Assembly (NCBI RefSeq): GCF_002980575.1
Contig: NZ_PVBS01000002.1
Location: 434,001-498,000 of the forward strand
DNA: 64,000 nt
Direction: 5' to 3'
From: Sphingobacterium gobiense
GTDB lineage: Bacteria > Bacteroidota > Bacteroidia > Sphingobacteriales > Sphingobacteriaceae
Shown: positions 45,979 through 56,370 of the stretch, piece by piece
Layout: each line of letters opens with the position of its first letter
How positions within the stretch are numbered: the first letter of the stretch is position 1
Translations under genes and position numbers: made by a program
The notes under the pieces: generated by a model
Told to the model about the DNA's origin: nothing
The model's database searches: none
The model's input: only the letters and a program-made list of their open reading frames with translations

Positions 45979-46524
45979 TTACGCCAAATCACGCTCCATC
46001 GCAAAAGCCATCATCTCCTCCATGGATTCTTGTAAATCAAACTGCAAATCCTCGTGCAGTTTTTCAAATTTATTGGTGGTCGTTTTGACACGTGCTTTCA
46101 CATAATCATGCAACTTGAAGGCACTGTGCACAGCCGATTTCTCAAACAGGCGGGGGAAACGTCGGAAAGCTTCATTTAAGATGAAGATACGGCAATCAAT
46201 CTCACTGTATTTGTCTTTTGTTATCTTTTCATGTTCGTTAACCAAGCCACTGGCTTGTCGGATAAGACTCTGAAGCTCCTTGTAGTTGCTGTAGACCGGA
46301 ATATTCTTGACAGTATTTCTGCCATCTGCAAAGAGAAGAGCTAATCTCTCTTTGAGTTTCTCGATACGGTCTTCCAAGTCAACTTGGTCTTCTAGCAATT
46401 GGAAATGGAGTTGCTTCATCAACATCTTGTCTTTGCCAACAAGTCGAACCAGCAATTTATCCTTTTCCTTTTGCGGAAGATTTAAGACGGCTTCCTTCAA
46501 TTCGGGCTGCTTATGTAATGACAT
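45979..46524 (-). CDS. Hypothetical protein, helical, upstream of mfd
   Basis: I do not recognise a family for this 181-residue product. It has no signal peptide or membrane segment. The composition is rich in Lys, Glu and Leu with heptad-like stretches ('LLEDQVDLEDRIEKLKERL', 'FEKLHEDLQFDLQESMEEM'), so it is probably a soluble, mostly helical cytoplasmic protein with coiled-coil parts. Start ATG at 46524 follows a short AT-rich leader. The orientation and 52-bp gap to mfd allow read-through, but nothing links it to repair. Confidence 0.75.
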   Translation of the reverse strand: MSLHKQPELKEAVLNLPQKEKDKLLVRLVGKDKMLMKQLHFQLLEDQVDLEDRIEKLKERLALLFADGRNTVKNIPVYSNYKELQSLIRQASGLVNEHEKITKDKYSEIDCRIFILNEAFRRFPRLFEKSAVHSAFKLHDYVKARVKTTTNKFEKLHEDLQFDLQESMEEMMAFAMERDLA

Positions 46525-46739
46525 ATTGCGAATTTATTGTTTTTATCTTATGATTTACTGCTATCAGACGAGCTTTCCACCTTTTGTGATAAATGTTAAC
46601 GTATTTTTCTGAAAAACTTATTTATTAAAATAGTGTTTGTTATATGAAAACATATCCCTTGTGATTTATTAATGAATATGAGAAAAGCGATTTGTACGAC
46701 GTCTAAATACTATAAACTAAACTATATTATATGATACAA

Positions 46740-49700
46740 ATGAACAAATTCAAACGGAGAAAAATCCGTTTTTGGGTAATTCCTTTGGCTTTTGCGGGAA
46801 TGGTGAGCACAGGGGCCGCTAATGCTTCGATGCCTTCCTCTCACCAACCGCTAGAGAAAAGTAAAGAAACTCTTCAGCGTACAGTATCTGGAGTGGTTAG
46901 AGATGCCTCCACTGGAAACGCTATTGCCGGCGCTACGATTACGATCAAAGGAACCAGCACATCTGTCCTGACCGATGAAAAAGGGGGATTTGAAATAACA
47001 GCCAGTGAGGGGCAGACATTGGTTGCTAGCTTTGTAGGATACCTGCCTGGAGAGGACGTGGTCGGTACGGGACCAATTGCATTTTCGCTAACCTTGGCTC
47101 AGGAGATGGTGGAGGAAGTGGTTGTTGTGGGTTACGGTACGATGCGGAAATCAGATGTCACAGGTTCCATATCTATTGCGGAAGGCGAACAAATGGTTAA
47201 GGCACAAAATTTTAGTGCCCTCGAAAACTTAAGGGGGCAGGCTGCTGGTGTTAATATTTATTCTAATTCTAGCCAGCCGGGCGCTTATGCTAACCGTGTT
47301 GTTATACGCGGGGTAGCTTCTATAAACACCTCGTCAAACCCGCTTTACGTAGTAGATGGCGTTGTGATGGAAAACTTTCATTTATTAAACCCGAATGACA
47401 TCGAGCGGATTGAGGTCTTGAAAGATGCCTCTTCGGCAGCCATTTATGGTGCACGGGGAGCAAACGGTGTCGTGCTCGTAACGACAAAACGGGGAAGTAA
47501 AGATGGACGGAAAACCATCAGCTATATGGGATCGGTCAGTTCGAGCTCACCACAACGCTATATGGATCTGCTTGATGCCAATGAATGGGTAGAGACTTTC
47601 ATGATCGGATTGGAAAACGAAAATCGTTGGCAGGGCAAAACCTGGTCGCTTGACAGGGCAGACTGGTTTAATGATCCCGATTACTTTGACGCTAGCGGAA
47701 ACCCTCTTTATAACACCGACTGGCAACGAGAGGCTACACGCACATCGTTATCGCATAATCATCAGCTTAATATACAACAAGGCGACGAAAATTCTTCTGT
47801 AGGCGCTTTCCTGAACTACACCGACCAGCAAGGAATCGTGATGAACACAGACAACAAACGGATAAACGGGAAATTAGCGTACGATTCGAAGCCAAAAGAC
47901 TGGCTTTCGACAGCGATTAACCTGACGGTGAATCATACTTGGGGACGGTATACACCGGAAGATGGAGGAGGCCAGGAAGCGCGACGGACGATGATCGAGA
48001 TGTTGCCGTGGCTTCCGGTCAGACAACCGAATGGGGAGTATACACATTCGGCGTCGTCTACCGTCAACAATCGTCTTGGCTTTGAAGGAATGTCTAACCC
48101 AGTCTCTATCCTCGATTTACAAAATCGTACCCGTTCCAATACACAGATATTTGGTAACGCAGCATTAACCTTCCATTTAGCTGATGGATTAGATTTAAAA
48201 ACGCAGTTCGGTGTAGACAATCATAAACGAACCTACAGAGGATATTCATCCATCACGCTCAACAATATTTCCATGCCTAATGGTTGGGCGGAAGTGCAGC
48301 ACGAGGACATCCTATATTGGCAACAGGAAACGTATATGAACTATAATAAAACGTTTGATAAACACCGCATAAATGCGATGGCAGGTATTTCTTGGCAGGA
48401 ACGTACGTCTAATTACGATGGTTCTCGTACAGAAGGCTTTAGTAATGATTTTTTTCAATGGTATAATATGGGAATTGGAACAATTCCGGCACCACCACAA
48501 TCTGCTTGGGATCGCTGGGGTATGCACTCTTATTTTTTAAGAGCAGCGTATACGTACAATGATCGTTACTCAGTGACGGTGACGGGAAGACAGGATGGAT
48601 CGTCGAAATTTGGTGCGCAAAATAAATATGCATTTTTCCCGTCGATGGGTGTAGCTTGGAATGTCTCTAACGAAGATTTTATGGCAGATGTAGATTACAT
48701 CAGCAATTTGAAATTGCGATCTAGTTATGGCTTGACAGGGAACTCGGAGATCGATCCATATTCGGCAATTGCCAATGTTGCGGCGGGCACAATCCTGAGA
48801 AACAACTCTAGGCAAGGTATTGCATATGTAAATACGATGGCGAACGAAAATCTACGGTGGGAGCGAACGGGTACTTGGGATGCGGGATTTGAATTAGGCC
48901 TCTTTCAAAACCGGCTGAACTTTGATGTTTCTTATTACAATAGAACGACGACAGATTTACTCTTGGCAAGACCACTCCCGGGATCGACAGGATTTTTGTC
49001 AGTCATGGAAAATATTGGTTCTGTCAGAAATAGGGGAATGGATTTTATGTTGACTGCAACTCCCGTGCGAAATGATGCGTTTGTATGGAATTCCACGCTT
49101 AACATGAATTATAATAAAAACGAGGTTCTGAGTCTAGGTGAAAATGATGAAGATATTTTGTTGAACAGTTGGGTTGGTGGACCGAACAGCATTATACGCG
49201 TCGGAGAAAACCTGAACAGCTTTTATGGTTATCGCCGTGATGGTATCTATACGATGGAAGATTTCCAAAATGGTGAAATTGAAGAGAGTAGTATTGGCCG
49301 GCCGAGACGATCTTCTACACAAGAGATTCTTGGAAAAGGGATGCCTGATTGGACAGGAAGTTTTATTAATAACTTTGCTTACCGTAATTTTGATCTAACA
49401 GTCGACCTACAGTTTGTATACGGCATAGAGACGATGCAGCAGTTTTTCCATTCAACATATGATCGTTTTGGTATCACAAACGGCTTACGGTCAATCATGA
49501 CCGATGCATACGATGGGGCAAACCCCAATACAATGCAGCAGGCTGTTTACCTGACGAACAGTGGCCATGCCGGGCAAGATACAAATGTGGATTCCTCGTG
49601 GATCGTTGATGGTTCTTATTTGCGTGTAAATCTTTTACAACTAGGCTATACTTTTGAACCAGATATGGCAAAACGTATGGGGATCTCATCACTACGACTA

Positions 49701-49865
49701 TTCGCAAGTGCAAATAATCCGTGGTTATTTATGGCAAAAGACTTTCAGGGATACGATCCAGAAAGCACCTCACAGGGAGAGGAGAATGTTTTTGGACAAA
49801 ATATGACGTTCTTTGCCTACCCGCGGGCGAAAACGTTCACATTCGGAGTAAATCTTACATTGTAA
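46740..49865 (+). CDS. SusC/RagA-family TonB-dependent outer-membrane transporter
   Basis: The 1041-residue product is started at the ATG at 46740 (an ATG at 46731 adds three residues). A basic, then hydrophobic signal sequence ('FWVIPLAFAGMVSTGAANA') is followed by a carboxypeptidase-regulatory-like domain ('VSGVVRDASTGNAIAGATI'), the motif 'VEEVVVVGYGTMRKSDVTG', a plug ('ARGANGVVLVTTKRGS') and a barrel ending 'FTFGVNLTL'. susD follows after 12 bp and a cupin-AraC regulator after that, which probably controls the locus. No glycosidase is attached, so the cargo is unknown. Confidence 0.95.
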   Translation: MNKFKRRKIRFWVIPLAFAGMVSTGAANASMPSSHQPLEKSKETLQRTVSGVVRDASTGNAIAGATITIKGTSTSVLTDEKGGFEITASEGQTLVASFVGYLPGEDVVGTGPIAFSLTLAQEMVEEVVVVGYGTMRKSDVTGSISIAEGEQMVKAQNFSALENLRGQAAGVNIYSNSSQPGAYANRVVIRGVASINTSSNPLYVVDGVVMENFHLLNPNDIERIEVLKDASSAAIYGARGANGVVLVTTKRGSKDGRKTISYMGSVSSSSPQRYMDLLDANEWVETFMIGLENENRWQGKTWSLDRADWFNDPDYFDASGNPLYNTDWQREATRTSLSHNHQLNIQQGDENSSVGAFLNYTDQQGIVMNTDNKRINGKLAYDSKPKDWLSTAINLTVNHTWGRYTPEDGGGQEARRTMIEMLPWLPVRQPNGEYTHSASSTVNNRLGFEGMSNPVSILDLQNRTRSNTQIFGNAALTFHLADGLDLKTQFGVDNHKRTYRGYSSITLNNISMPNGWAEVQHEDILYWQQETYMNYNKTFDKHRINAMAGISWQERTSNYDGSRTEGFSNDFFQWYNMGIGTIPAPPQSAWDRWGMHSYFLRAAYTYNDRYSVTVTGRQDGSSKFGAQNKYAFFPSMGVAWNVSNEDFMADVDYISNLKLRSSYGLTGNSEIDPYSAIANVAAGTILRNNSRQGIAYVNTMANENLRWERTGTWDAGFELGLFQNRLNFDVSYYNRTTTDLLLARPLPGSTGFLSVMENIGSVRNRGMDFMLTATPVRNDAFVWNSTLNMNYNKNEVLSLGENDEDILLNSWVGGPNSIIRVGENLNSFYGYRRDGIYTMEDFQNGEIEESSIGRPRRSSTQEILGKGMPDWTGSFINNFAYRNFDLTVDLQFVYGIETMQQFFHSTYDRFGITNGLRSIMTDAYDGANPNTMQQAVYLTNSGHAGQDTNVDSSWIVDGSYLRVNLLQLGYTFEPDMAKRMGISSLRLFASANNPWLFMAKDFQGYDPESTSQGEENVFGQNMTFFAYPRAKTFTFGVNLTL

Positions 49866-49877
49866 AATAAAAAGAAT

Positions 49878-51452
49878 ATGAAAACGAGAAATATATTATT
49901 AGGAGTTGTATGTGCTGGGGTGTTGAGTCTGAACTCATGTGATAAGTTCTTGGAGGAAGATCCTCGGTCTAACCAAAGGCTTGATTCTTTTTATCAAAAT
50001 GCAGCGCAGGCGCAGGAAAATGTCAATACGTTGTACCGCATGGGAGCGCCGGTAAGGTACGGGGTTGCCGCTAGTGCGTATATAGGACCGTCGGCTTCTG
50101 TTCCTCCAATGCTGACGGGATACTTTACTAACAGTTATGAAGGTCAGGAATTGATCGCTCAGTATTCCCGGTTATTGTCACGACAAGAGAACACTCGGAT
50201 CGTGTCCAATACTATGAATGGTATATGGAATGAATCCTACCAGGCAATAAATATAGCCAACGGCGCGATAAATTATATTCCAGAAATTGAAATGGATGAG
50301 GCCTTGAGTTCCCGGCTTATTGGCGAAGCTAAATTTTTTCGGGCGTTCAATTACTTTTATCTGGTAAAAATGTTTGGTGCAATCCCTCTTTCTACCACCA
50401 TGTACTCGTCTTTAGAGGATAATTTATATCTCCCACGTACGGCAGAGGAACAGGTCTATGCGTTGATAGAGGCAGATTTGAAGGAAGCTGTGGACGTGTT
50501 ACCATCTAGTATGTTCGTGCAAAGTGGTTATCGGCTGACGCGGTATGTTGCCGCAATGGCACTAGCTAATGTGTATTTGCAACAGGGTAAATACGAAGAC
50601 GCTGCCGATGCCGTACAGATCGTCATTGATTCTCCCCACGAGCTAACGCTGAACGAGGATTTAGCGATGAACAGTGCATACAACAAGTTGCGGACTTCGG
50701 ATGATCTACCGGAGGTAATCTATTCGTATGAATTTGATGAGACGATCAGTCATGGTGGATGGTGGCCTACTTATGCCTTTAGTTCATCCGCTGTATCCGT
50801 ATTCGGAACGTATGCTATCTTCGAGCGTGTATACGGTCCGACGAATCGTTTTTTAAATGTCTATGACGAACAAGATCTGCGGATCCAACCGAATCAGTTT
50901 TATCATTGGGAATATACGAATCCGAATAACGGTCAGAAATGGTCTTCGGAGGTCGCCGGTGTATGGTATTATTTTGACGAAACAGCTTTGTTAACTTCAG
51001 GTAGATCCACCAAAGATCGGAACTTATATCGCTATGCAGAGGCGCTATTAATCGCTGCGGAAGCCAATGCCAGAACGATTGGCGTTAATAACGTAACAGC
51101 AGGCTACCTTGCTCAAATAAAAGCACGCGCGGATATTAATGGTAAGACAGTTGCCGAATATACCAGTGAGTTAGAAGGAATGGGTGTTGATGCGTTCGTG
51201 GAAGAGGTATGGAAGGAACGTCTGCGAGAGCTTCCGTTGGAATTTAAAATGTGGGATGATTGTTTGCGTACTCAGCAATTTCCCAATATTTCGGCCAGTC
51301 AAAAGGGACATGTCACTTTCCAGCCTTTAGTGGGTGCTACCAATGCCTCCGGTGCTACATTCAAAGAGTCGGATCTTCTGTGGCCAATATCCATGGATGA
51401 ACTACAACGAAATCCTAAATTAACCCAGAATCCGGATTATCAAGTGCAATAG
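49878..51452 (+). CDS. SusD/RagB-family outer-membrane lipoprotein
   Basis: The 524-residue product begins with a lipoprotein signal ending 'LSLNSC' (Cys21) and 'DKFLEEDPRS', a typical SusD opening. Helical signatures are 'EAKFFRAFNYFYLVKMFGA' and 'YRYAEALLIAAEANA'; the end 'ELQRNPKLTQNPDY' is a standard SusD C-terminus. It lies 12 bp after its SusC gene. Confidence 0.94.
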   Translation: MKTRNILLGVVCAGVLSLNSCDKFLEEDPRSNQRLDSFYQNAAQAQENVNTLYRMGAPVRYGVAASAYIGPSASVPPMLTGYFTNSYEGQELIAQYSRLLSRQENTRIVSNTMNGIWNESYQAINIANGAINYIPEIEMDEALSSRLIGEAKFFRAFNYFYLVKMFGAIPLSTTMYSSLEDNLYLPRTAEEQVYALIEADLKEAVDVLPSSMFVQSGYRLTRYVAAMALANVYLQQGKYEDAADAVQIVIDSPHELTLNEDLAMNSAYNKLRTSDDLPEVIYSYEFDETISHGGWWPTYAFSSSAVSVFGTYAIFERVYGPTNRFLNVYDEQDLRIQPNQFYHWEYTNPNNGQKWSSEVAGVWYYFDETALLTSGRSTKDRNLYRYAEALLIAAEANARTIGVNNVTAGYLAQIKARADINGKTVAEYTSELEGMGVDAFVEEVWKERLRELPLEFKMWDDCLRTQQFPNISASQKGHVTFQPLVGATNASGATFKESDLLWPISMDELQRNPKLTQNPDYQVQ

Positions 51453-51587
51453 TTTTTAGGATAGGAATCACAATGATGAATGCAGCCTTACCTCCGTGGT
51501 AGGGCTGTGTCTTTGAAATCCATAAAAAATACCATTAAAACCCGTAATTCCACCATTATTTATGGAAATATCGCCATATCTTTGTAT

Positions 51588-52442
51588 ATGGTTTCAAAAG
51601 TGCCTATCATAGAGCAATGTACCGTTTCGGAAAATGTCCAACAAGGTATTATAGTGGAGGATTTGGCAGGATATTTAGCCCGAAATAAAAAATTGGTTTT
51701 TCCGCATCGCCATAATTTCTACCATTTGTTACTCTTTACAAAAGGGGGAGGGAAGCATACCATTGATTTTGAAACATTTGAAATTGTCCCTTGGCAGATT
51801 TATTTTATGTCGCCCGGTCAAATCCATACCTGGTCTTTCGAAGGAGAGATGGATGGCTTTGTGGTTAACTTTGATAAGAATTTCTTCAAAACCTTTTTGT
51901 TACGCCCGGATTATATTGGCTCCTTTTCTTTTTTCTCGGGATTGGTACGGGATGAGGTATTTATGGTGAAGGGCGCAGAACGAGAACTGATTGTAGATAC
52001 ATTTCAGCGTTTGCAAACATACATGCGCGATGTGGATTTTGCGCGTATTTCACTGTTGTATATCTTCCATCTACTGGAAAAGCAACGCGATTTACCTCTG
52101 GCATTGCGAGACGATGTATACAATCATACGTTATTGCGTAACTTCTTAAACTTGATAGAGCTGAATTATAAGTCACTGCGATTGCCAAAAGATTATGCGG
52201 CATTGCTGTATATCACGCCGAATCATCTTAATGCACTGTGCCGAGAAATATTAGGTTCATCTGCTGGTGAAATTATCCGAAACCGGGTGCTGCTGGAGAC
52301 AAAACGTTTGTTGGTGATTAAGGATTATACGATAGCAGAGATTGCTTACGAACTTAATTTTAATGACAATTCTTACTTTACAAAGTTCTTTAAAAAAGGA
52401 GAAGGGGTAACACCGGAAGAATTTAGGAAAAAGCATATTTAA
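51588..52442 (+). CDS. AraC-family regulator with N-terminal cupin
   Basis: Started at the ATG at 51588 the product has 284 residues; an in-frame ATG at 51480 would add 36 residues unlike the family. The N-terminal sugar-sensing cupin has 'FPHRHNFYHLLLFTKGGG' and 'IYFMSPGQIHTWSF'. The C-terminal AraC domain has two helix-turn-helix motifs ('YAALLYITPNHLNALCREI' and 'IAEIAYELNFNDNSYFTKFF'). It lies 135 bp after susD in the same direction and is the obvious candidate regulator of the susC/susD pair at 46740-51452. Confidence 0.9.
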   Translation: MVSKVPIIEQCTVSENVQQGIIVEDLAGYLARNKKLVFPHRHNFYHLLLFTKGGGKHTIDFETFEIVPWQIYFMSPGQIHTWSFEGEMDGFVVNFDKNFFKTFLLRPDYIGSFSFFSGLVRDEVFMVKGAERELIVDTFQRLQTYMRDVDFARISLLYIFHLLEKQRDLPLALRDDVYNHTLLRNFLNLIELNYKSLRLPKDYAALLYITPNHLNALCREILGSSAGEIIRNRVLLETKRLLVIKDYTIAEIAYELNFNDNSYFTKFFKKGEGVTPEEFRKKHI

Positions 52443-52453
52443 TTAGTGTATAA

Positions 52454-52876
52454 ATGGAAAATAACAGCACATATACGATTAGCAAGTTTAAAGCAGCAAC
52501 ACACTGTAAATGCCCCCGATGCCGAACTGGGAAAATTTTTGAAGGAGGCATGTTTCGTTTGAAAGGGCAGAAAATGAATAAGAACTGTCCGCATTGCGGA
52601 TTGAAGTTTGAAATGGAGCCCGGATTTTTCTATGTCGCCATGTTCGTTAGTTATGCGCTTAACGTTGCGGAATTTGTGACTGTTTGCATTGCTGTATCCG
52701 TGCTATCTGGAGGTTCGGAATCGCCTTGGCTTTATTTAACGGCATGTTTATTAACAGCAGTTATATTAGCGGGAGTTAACTTTAGATATTCCCGGGTTAT
52801 CCAATTGTATTGGTTGACACCAAACCTGCATTTCAACGAGAAATACTACGGAGCGGCGTATAAGAAGAGATCATAA
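52454..52876 (+). CDS. DUF983-family membrane protein with zinc-ribbon-like motif
   Basis: The 140-residue product has two Cys pairs, CPRC and CPHC, in 'HCKCPRCRTGKIFEGG' and 'NKNCPHCGLKFEMEPGFFY', followed by two membrane segments ('YVAMFVSYALNVAEFVTVCI' and 'WLYLTACLLTAVILAGVNF'). This is the DUF983 arrangement; its function is not known. It starts 11 bp after the AraC gene and is probably co-transcribed by position only. Confidence 0.88.
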   Translation: MENNSTYTISKFKAATHCKCPRCRTGKIFEGGMFRLKGQKMNKNCPHCGLKFEMEPGFFYVAMFVSYALNVAEFVTVCIAVSVLSGGSESPWLYLTACLLTAVILAGVNFRYSRVIQLYWLTPNLHFNEKYYGAAYKKRS

Positions 52877-52880
52877 TGCG

Positions 52881-52904
52881 TGGGGCAATAATCGAATTGC
52901 CCCA
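52881..52904. terminator. Bidirectional hairpin between DUF983 and galE
   Basis: TGGGGCAAT (52881-52889) and ATTGCCCCA (52896-52904) form a perfect 9-bp stem with a 6-nt loop between convergent stops at 52876 and 52914. Confidence 0.7.
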
Positions 52905-52913
52905 GCTTGTACT

Positions 52914-53942
52914 TTATCCAATCGGATTTTCTTTTAAGTACTTTTCCCATGCCCATGCCGATGCCATCATCTCGTCAATACCCAATTCGGCCTTCCAACC
53001 CAATTGCTCAGCCGACTTCGTCACATCTCCCCAAACTTTGATGATATCTCCTTCGCGGCGAGGACCTACTACGTAGTTGAGCTTCTGTCCGGACGCTTTT
53101 TCGAAAGCTGCAATAGCTTCCAATACGGAATAACCGTTTCCAGTGCCCACATTGAATACATCGTAGTTGCCATTGGGGTTTCCTTTTTCCAATAAACGGA
53201 TGGCGGCAACATGCGCTTTCGCTAAATCCACTACATGAATGTAGTCACGGATACAAGAACCATCCGGCGTGTCGTAATCGCCCCCGAACACCGTTAATGT
53301 TTCTCGTTTACCAATCGCTGTCTGCGTAATGAAAGGCAAGAGATTCTGTGGAACGCCAATGGGAAGTTCGCCGATCAATGCAGATGCATGTGCGCCTACT
53401 GGGTTGAAATAACGCAGCGCGATAAAATTATAATTATTGTAGGCGCCAGCTGTTTCCTCCAATATCTCCTCGGCAATCTGCTTGGTATTGCCATAAGGTG
53501 ACGCTGCTTTTTTTACCGGTGCAGATTCGGTTACGGGTAAGGTATCCGGCTCGCCATAAACTGTACAGCTGGAAGAAAATACAAAGTTGATGTTCTTACC
53601 TTGATAGGCGTTCAGCAGATTAATCAGCGAGAAAAAATTGTTGCGGTAATATTTGAGTGGTTTCTGTACCGATTCTCCCACCGCTTTTGAGGCCGCAAAA
53701 TGAATAATGCCGGAAATAGCTGGATTTTCTTGAACAAAAGCGTTTACCTTAGCTTCATTACTTAAATCAAACTGATGAAATTCCGGGCGTACACCAATAA
53801 TCTTCTCTATCTGATCCAAAATTTGGACATTCGAGTTGGATAAGTTGTCAATAATAACCGGTGTATAACCAGCGTTGTGTAATTCTACTACCGTGTGGGA
53901 ACCGATATACCCGGTTCCCCCAGTTACCAATATTTTGCTCAT
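52914..53942 (-). CDS. galE: UDP-glucose 4-epimerase
   Basis: The 342-residue product is an extended SDR with NAD motif '[11 protein letters not shown]' (about 6-16), the Ser in '[10 protein letters not shown]' and the catalytic Tyr-x3-Lys in '[12 protein letters not shown]'. '[12 protein letters not shown]' and 'GPRREGDI' near the end are typical of GalE. It interconverts UDP-glucose and UDP-galactose in the cytoplasm. Its ATG overlaps the stop of the upstream gene by 4 bp (ATGA at 53939-53942), so translation is coupled to the UDP-sugar decarboxylase-like gene. Confidence 0.94.
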   Translation of the reverse strand: MSKILVTGGTGYIGSHTVVELHNAGYTPVIIDNLSNSNVQILDQIEKIIGVRPEFHQFDLSNEAKVNAFVQENPAISGIIHFAASKAVGESVQKPLKYYRNNFFSLINLLNAYQGKNINFVFSSSCTVYGEPDTLPVTESAPVKKAASPYGNTKQIAEEILEETAGAYNNYNFIALRYFNPVGAHASALIGELPIGVPQNLLPFITQTAIGKRETLTVFGGDYDTPDGSCIRDYIHVVDLAKAHVAAIRLLEKGNPNGNYDVFNVGTGNGYSVLEAIAAFEKASGQKLNYVVGPRREGDIIKVWGDVTKSAEQLGWKAELGIDEMMASAWAWEKYLKENPIG

Positions 53943-54934
53943 TGTTCTTGATTATAGTATGTAAAGTTTTTTTGTTTTAATTCCTCCGGCGGCATTTGCT
54001 GATAATAATTTATCGTCTGGAGCAGCCCCTCTTTACGATTAACGGTGGGGGTCCAGTTCAAAATCCGCCGCGCTTTACGGATATCCGGACGCCGCTGCTT
54101 CGGATCATCTATGGGCAACGGTACATAACGGATCTTCGATTGGTTGCCTGTTAAAGAGATGATTTCCCTTGCCATATTGTTGATGGTCAGTTCATCCGGA
54201 TTGCCAATGTTCATGGGCTGTGCGTAATCTGAAAACAATAAACGGAATATGCCTTCAATTTGGTCTGACACGTAGCAAAAAGAACGTGTCTGATTTCCGT
54301 CTCCAAAAACCGTAAGATCCTCCCCACGTAAAGCCTGTGCGATAAAGGTGGGTAACGCTCGTCCGTCATTTAGGCGCATACGAGGCCCGTAGGTATTAAA
54401 AATTCGGACGATACGTGTATCTAGTCCATGAACGTTGTGGTAAGCCATTGTGATGGCTTCTTGGAAGCGCTTTGCTTCGTCATATACGCCGCGAGGCCCT
54501 ACGGGATTGACGTTCCCCCAGTATTCTTCTGATTGTGGCGAAATTAGAGGATCTCCATACACCTCCGAGGTCGATGCAACCAGAATCCGGGCGCGTTTGC
54601 TCTTGGCTAATCCTAAAAGATTGTGTGTGCCCAACGAGCCTACTTTTAAGGTCTGGATCGGAATACGTAGATAATCCACCGGACTCGCAGGAGATGCAAA
54701 ATGTAGGATAAAATTCAATTTACCGGGAACGTGTACAAATTTAGAAACGTCATGGTGGTAAAACTCGAAATTGGGAAGCTTGAACAGGTGTTCGATGTTG
54801 CGGAGATCGCCTGTAATCATATTGTCCATACCGATGACATCAAAATCTTCGGCAATAAAGCGGTCACATAAGTGCGAGCCTAGAAAACCCGCTGCGCCTG
54901 TTATGAGTATACGTTTCCTTTCTTGTTTATCCAC
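53939..54934 (-). CDS. UDP-glucuronate decarboxylase-like SDR (UDP-xylose synthase family)
   Basis: The 331-residue product has the NAD motif '[13 protein letters not shown]' (about 10-22), '[11 protein letters not shown]', '[10 protein letters not shown]' and the catalytic 'GVYDEAKRF', then '[19 protein letters not shown]', all characteristic of the UXS group. The expected reaction is UDP-glucuronate to UDP-xylose, in the cytoplasm. It overlaps galE by 4 bp, forming a nucleotide-sugar unit, and is divergent from the Kdo transferase gene, so surface polysaccharide or lipopolysaccharide supply is the probable context. Confidence 0.9.
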   Translation of the reverse strand: MDKQERKRILITGAAGFLGSHLCDRFIAEDFDVIGMDNMITGDLRNIEHLFKLPNFEFYHHDVSKFVHVPGKLNFILHFASPASPVDYLRIPIQTLKVGSLGTHNLLGLAKSKRARILVASTSEVYGDPLISPQSEEYWGNVNPVGPRGVYDEAKRFQEAITMAYHNVHGLDTRIVRIFNTYGPRMRLNDGRALPTFIAQALRGEDLTVFGDGNQTRSFCYVSDQIEGIFRLLFSDYAQPMNIGNPDELTINNMAREIISLTGNQSKIRYVPLPIDDPKQRRPDIRKARRILNWTPTVNRKEGLLQTINYYQQMPPEELKQKNFTYYNQEQ

Positions 54935-54962
54935 GAACCAATATTTCTTTGTAGTTTAGTGT

Positions 54963-54970
54963 TATCTTTG
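54963..54970 (+). promoter_or_regulatory. -7 box of the Kdo transferase gene
   Basis: TATCTTTG matches the TANNTTTG consensus in the 123-bp divergent gap. It would give a leader of about 80 nt before the ATG at 55058. No -33 TTG is seen at 19-21 bp. Confidence 0.4.
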
Positions 54971-55057
54971 ACGAATATAAGCATATTTTCCTCTGTAACA
55001 TTTTTTCTTGTTGACAGAGGAGAGCAAAATAAATAAATTTATTTAGGTTTTATCAAC

Positions 55058-56302
55058 ATGCGTCTTCTCTACGATATAGGAATAGGCCTTTATACCGTAC
55101 TATTACGCTTGATTTCGCCATTTCACAGAAAGGCTAGATTGTGGGTAGATGGGCGTAAAAGGGTATTCGATCACATCGAACAAACGATTGAAAAGGGGAC
55201 TAGACCGATATGGTTCCATTTCGCTTCATTGGGTGAGTTTGAACAGGGAAGATCCGTAATGGAGGCTATCAAAAAAAAATACCCGAACGAAAAAATAGTC
55301 ATCACTTTTTTTTCCCCGTCGGGATATGAAATCCGAAAAAACACACCTTTAGCGGACTATGTGTTTTATCTGCCTACAGATACGGCAACCCATGCTCGAA
55401 ACTTTTTAGATATTCTCAAACCCAAATTTGCGGTCTTCACCAAATATGAGTACTGGTATCATTATTTTCGCGAACTTAATAAACGTAATATCCCTTTATT
55501 CGTTATCTCTGCAATTTTTCGGGAAGGGCAGGTATTTTTTAAATGGTACGGTGGATTCTTTCGTGGGATATTGAAACAAGTTCATTTTTTCTTCGCCCAG
55601 AATACGGATTCGGTGCTTTGGTTGAGAGCTATTCATATCAGACAAGCAGGACTTGCAGGGGACACCCGGTTTGACAGGGTGGTCGAACTACCTAGACACC
55701 GCCGCCCCATATCGGAAGTAGAACAATTTATAGGCGATCATGCACAGGTATTGGTGGCCGGAAGCACATGGACACCTGACGAACGTTTATTAGCGGAATT
55801 ATTGGCGACCCAACAGGGTTGGAAAATGATACTGGCTCCGCATGAAATCCACGAAGCCCATTTGCAGGAGATTAAACAATTGTTTCCTGACGCATTGTTT
55901 TTCTCTCGTTTTGCTGCATATACGACGTTTGAAATAGAAAAAGCCTCGGTCTTGGTCATTGACAATATTGGCATGCTTTCGGTGCTGTATGGATATGGAC
56001 AATTGGCTTATGTAGGTGGAGGTTTTGGTGTAGGGATTCATAATACGTTGGAAGCCGCAACCTATGGCATTCCGGTTATTTTTGGACCTAATTATACACG
56101 TTTCCAAGAGGCGGTGGATCTTATAGCGGTTGGAAGCGGTTTTCAAGTGGGAACTGCCGAAGAATTGAAATCTATTGCGCAAGCCTTGTCCAATGAAAAG
56201 AGGCGGACTATCGCAGGAGAAGCCGCCGAACAATATGTGCGGGAAAAAGCCGGCGCGACACAGATTATTATGAAGTATTTGGAGACGGAGGGCCTAATTT
56301 GA
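55058..56302 (+). CDS. waaA: 3-deoxy-D-manno-octulosonate (Kdo) transferase
   Basis: The 414-residue product is a GT-B glycosyltransferase of full family length. An N-terminal hydrophobic anchor ('LYDIGIGLYTVLLRLISPF') is followed by the catalytic 'FHFASLGEFEQG' with Glu60, and the CMP-Kdo-binding part has 'AGSTWTPDE' and 'VGGGFGVGIHNTLEAATYG'. It adds Kdo to lipid IVA at the inner membrane in lipopolysaccharide core assembly. It is divergent from the UDP-sugar genes. Confidence 0.94.
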   Translation: MRLLYDIGIGLYTVLLRLISPFHRKARLWVDGRKRVFDHIEQTIEKGTRPIWFHFASLGEFEQGRSVMEAIKKKYPNEKIVITFFSPSGYEIRKNTPLADYVFYLPTDTATHARNFLDILKPKFAVFTKYEYWYHYFRELNKRNIPLFVISAIFREGQVFFKWYGGFFRGILKQVHFFFAQNTDSVLWLRAIHIRQAGLAGDTRFDRVVELPRHRRPISEVEQFIGDHAQVLVAGSTWTPDERLLAELLATQQGWKMILAPHEIHEAHLQEIKQLFPDALFFSRFAAYTTFEIEKASVLVIDNIGMLSVLYGYGQLAYVGGGFGVGIHNTLEAATYGIPVIFGPNYTRFQEAVDLIAVGSGFQVGTAEELKSIAQALSNEKRRTIAGEAAEQYVREKAGATQIIMKYLETEGLI

Positions 56303-56370
56303 GGAACGGACCTTTCTCTTTCGAAAAAAGCCCGTTGCCTGATTATAGAAAAAATTGAAAATTGGAAACA

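Noticed and set aside
46561..46730. Possible fifth copy of the two-block module before the susC at 46740.
   Set aside because: There is an ATAAAC at 46712, but no upstream sequence fits block A; the similarity near 46598 lacks the ACAAAA core.
51577..51584. TATCTTTG just before the AraC-type gene, an exact -7 box match.
   Set aside because: Transcription would start at or after the preferred ATG at 51588, so it is probably chance, unless the message is leaderless.
55031..55044. AAATAAATTTATTT palindrome in the leader of the Kdo transferase gene.
   Set aside because: Pure A/T, short, expected by chance in this AT-rich gap.
56303..56370. Possible weak hairpin (AACGG and CCGTT) between the Kdo transferase and GAPDH genes.
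   Set aside because: The stem is short and interrupted and lacks a clear T-run; not enough to call a terminator.
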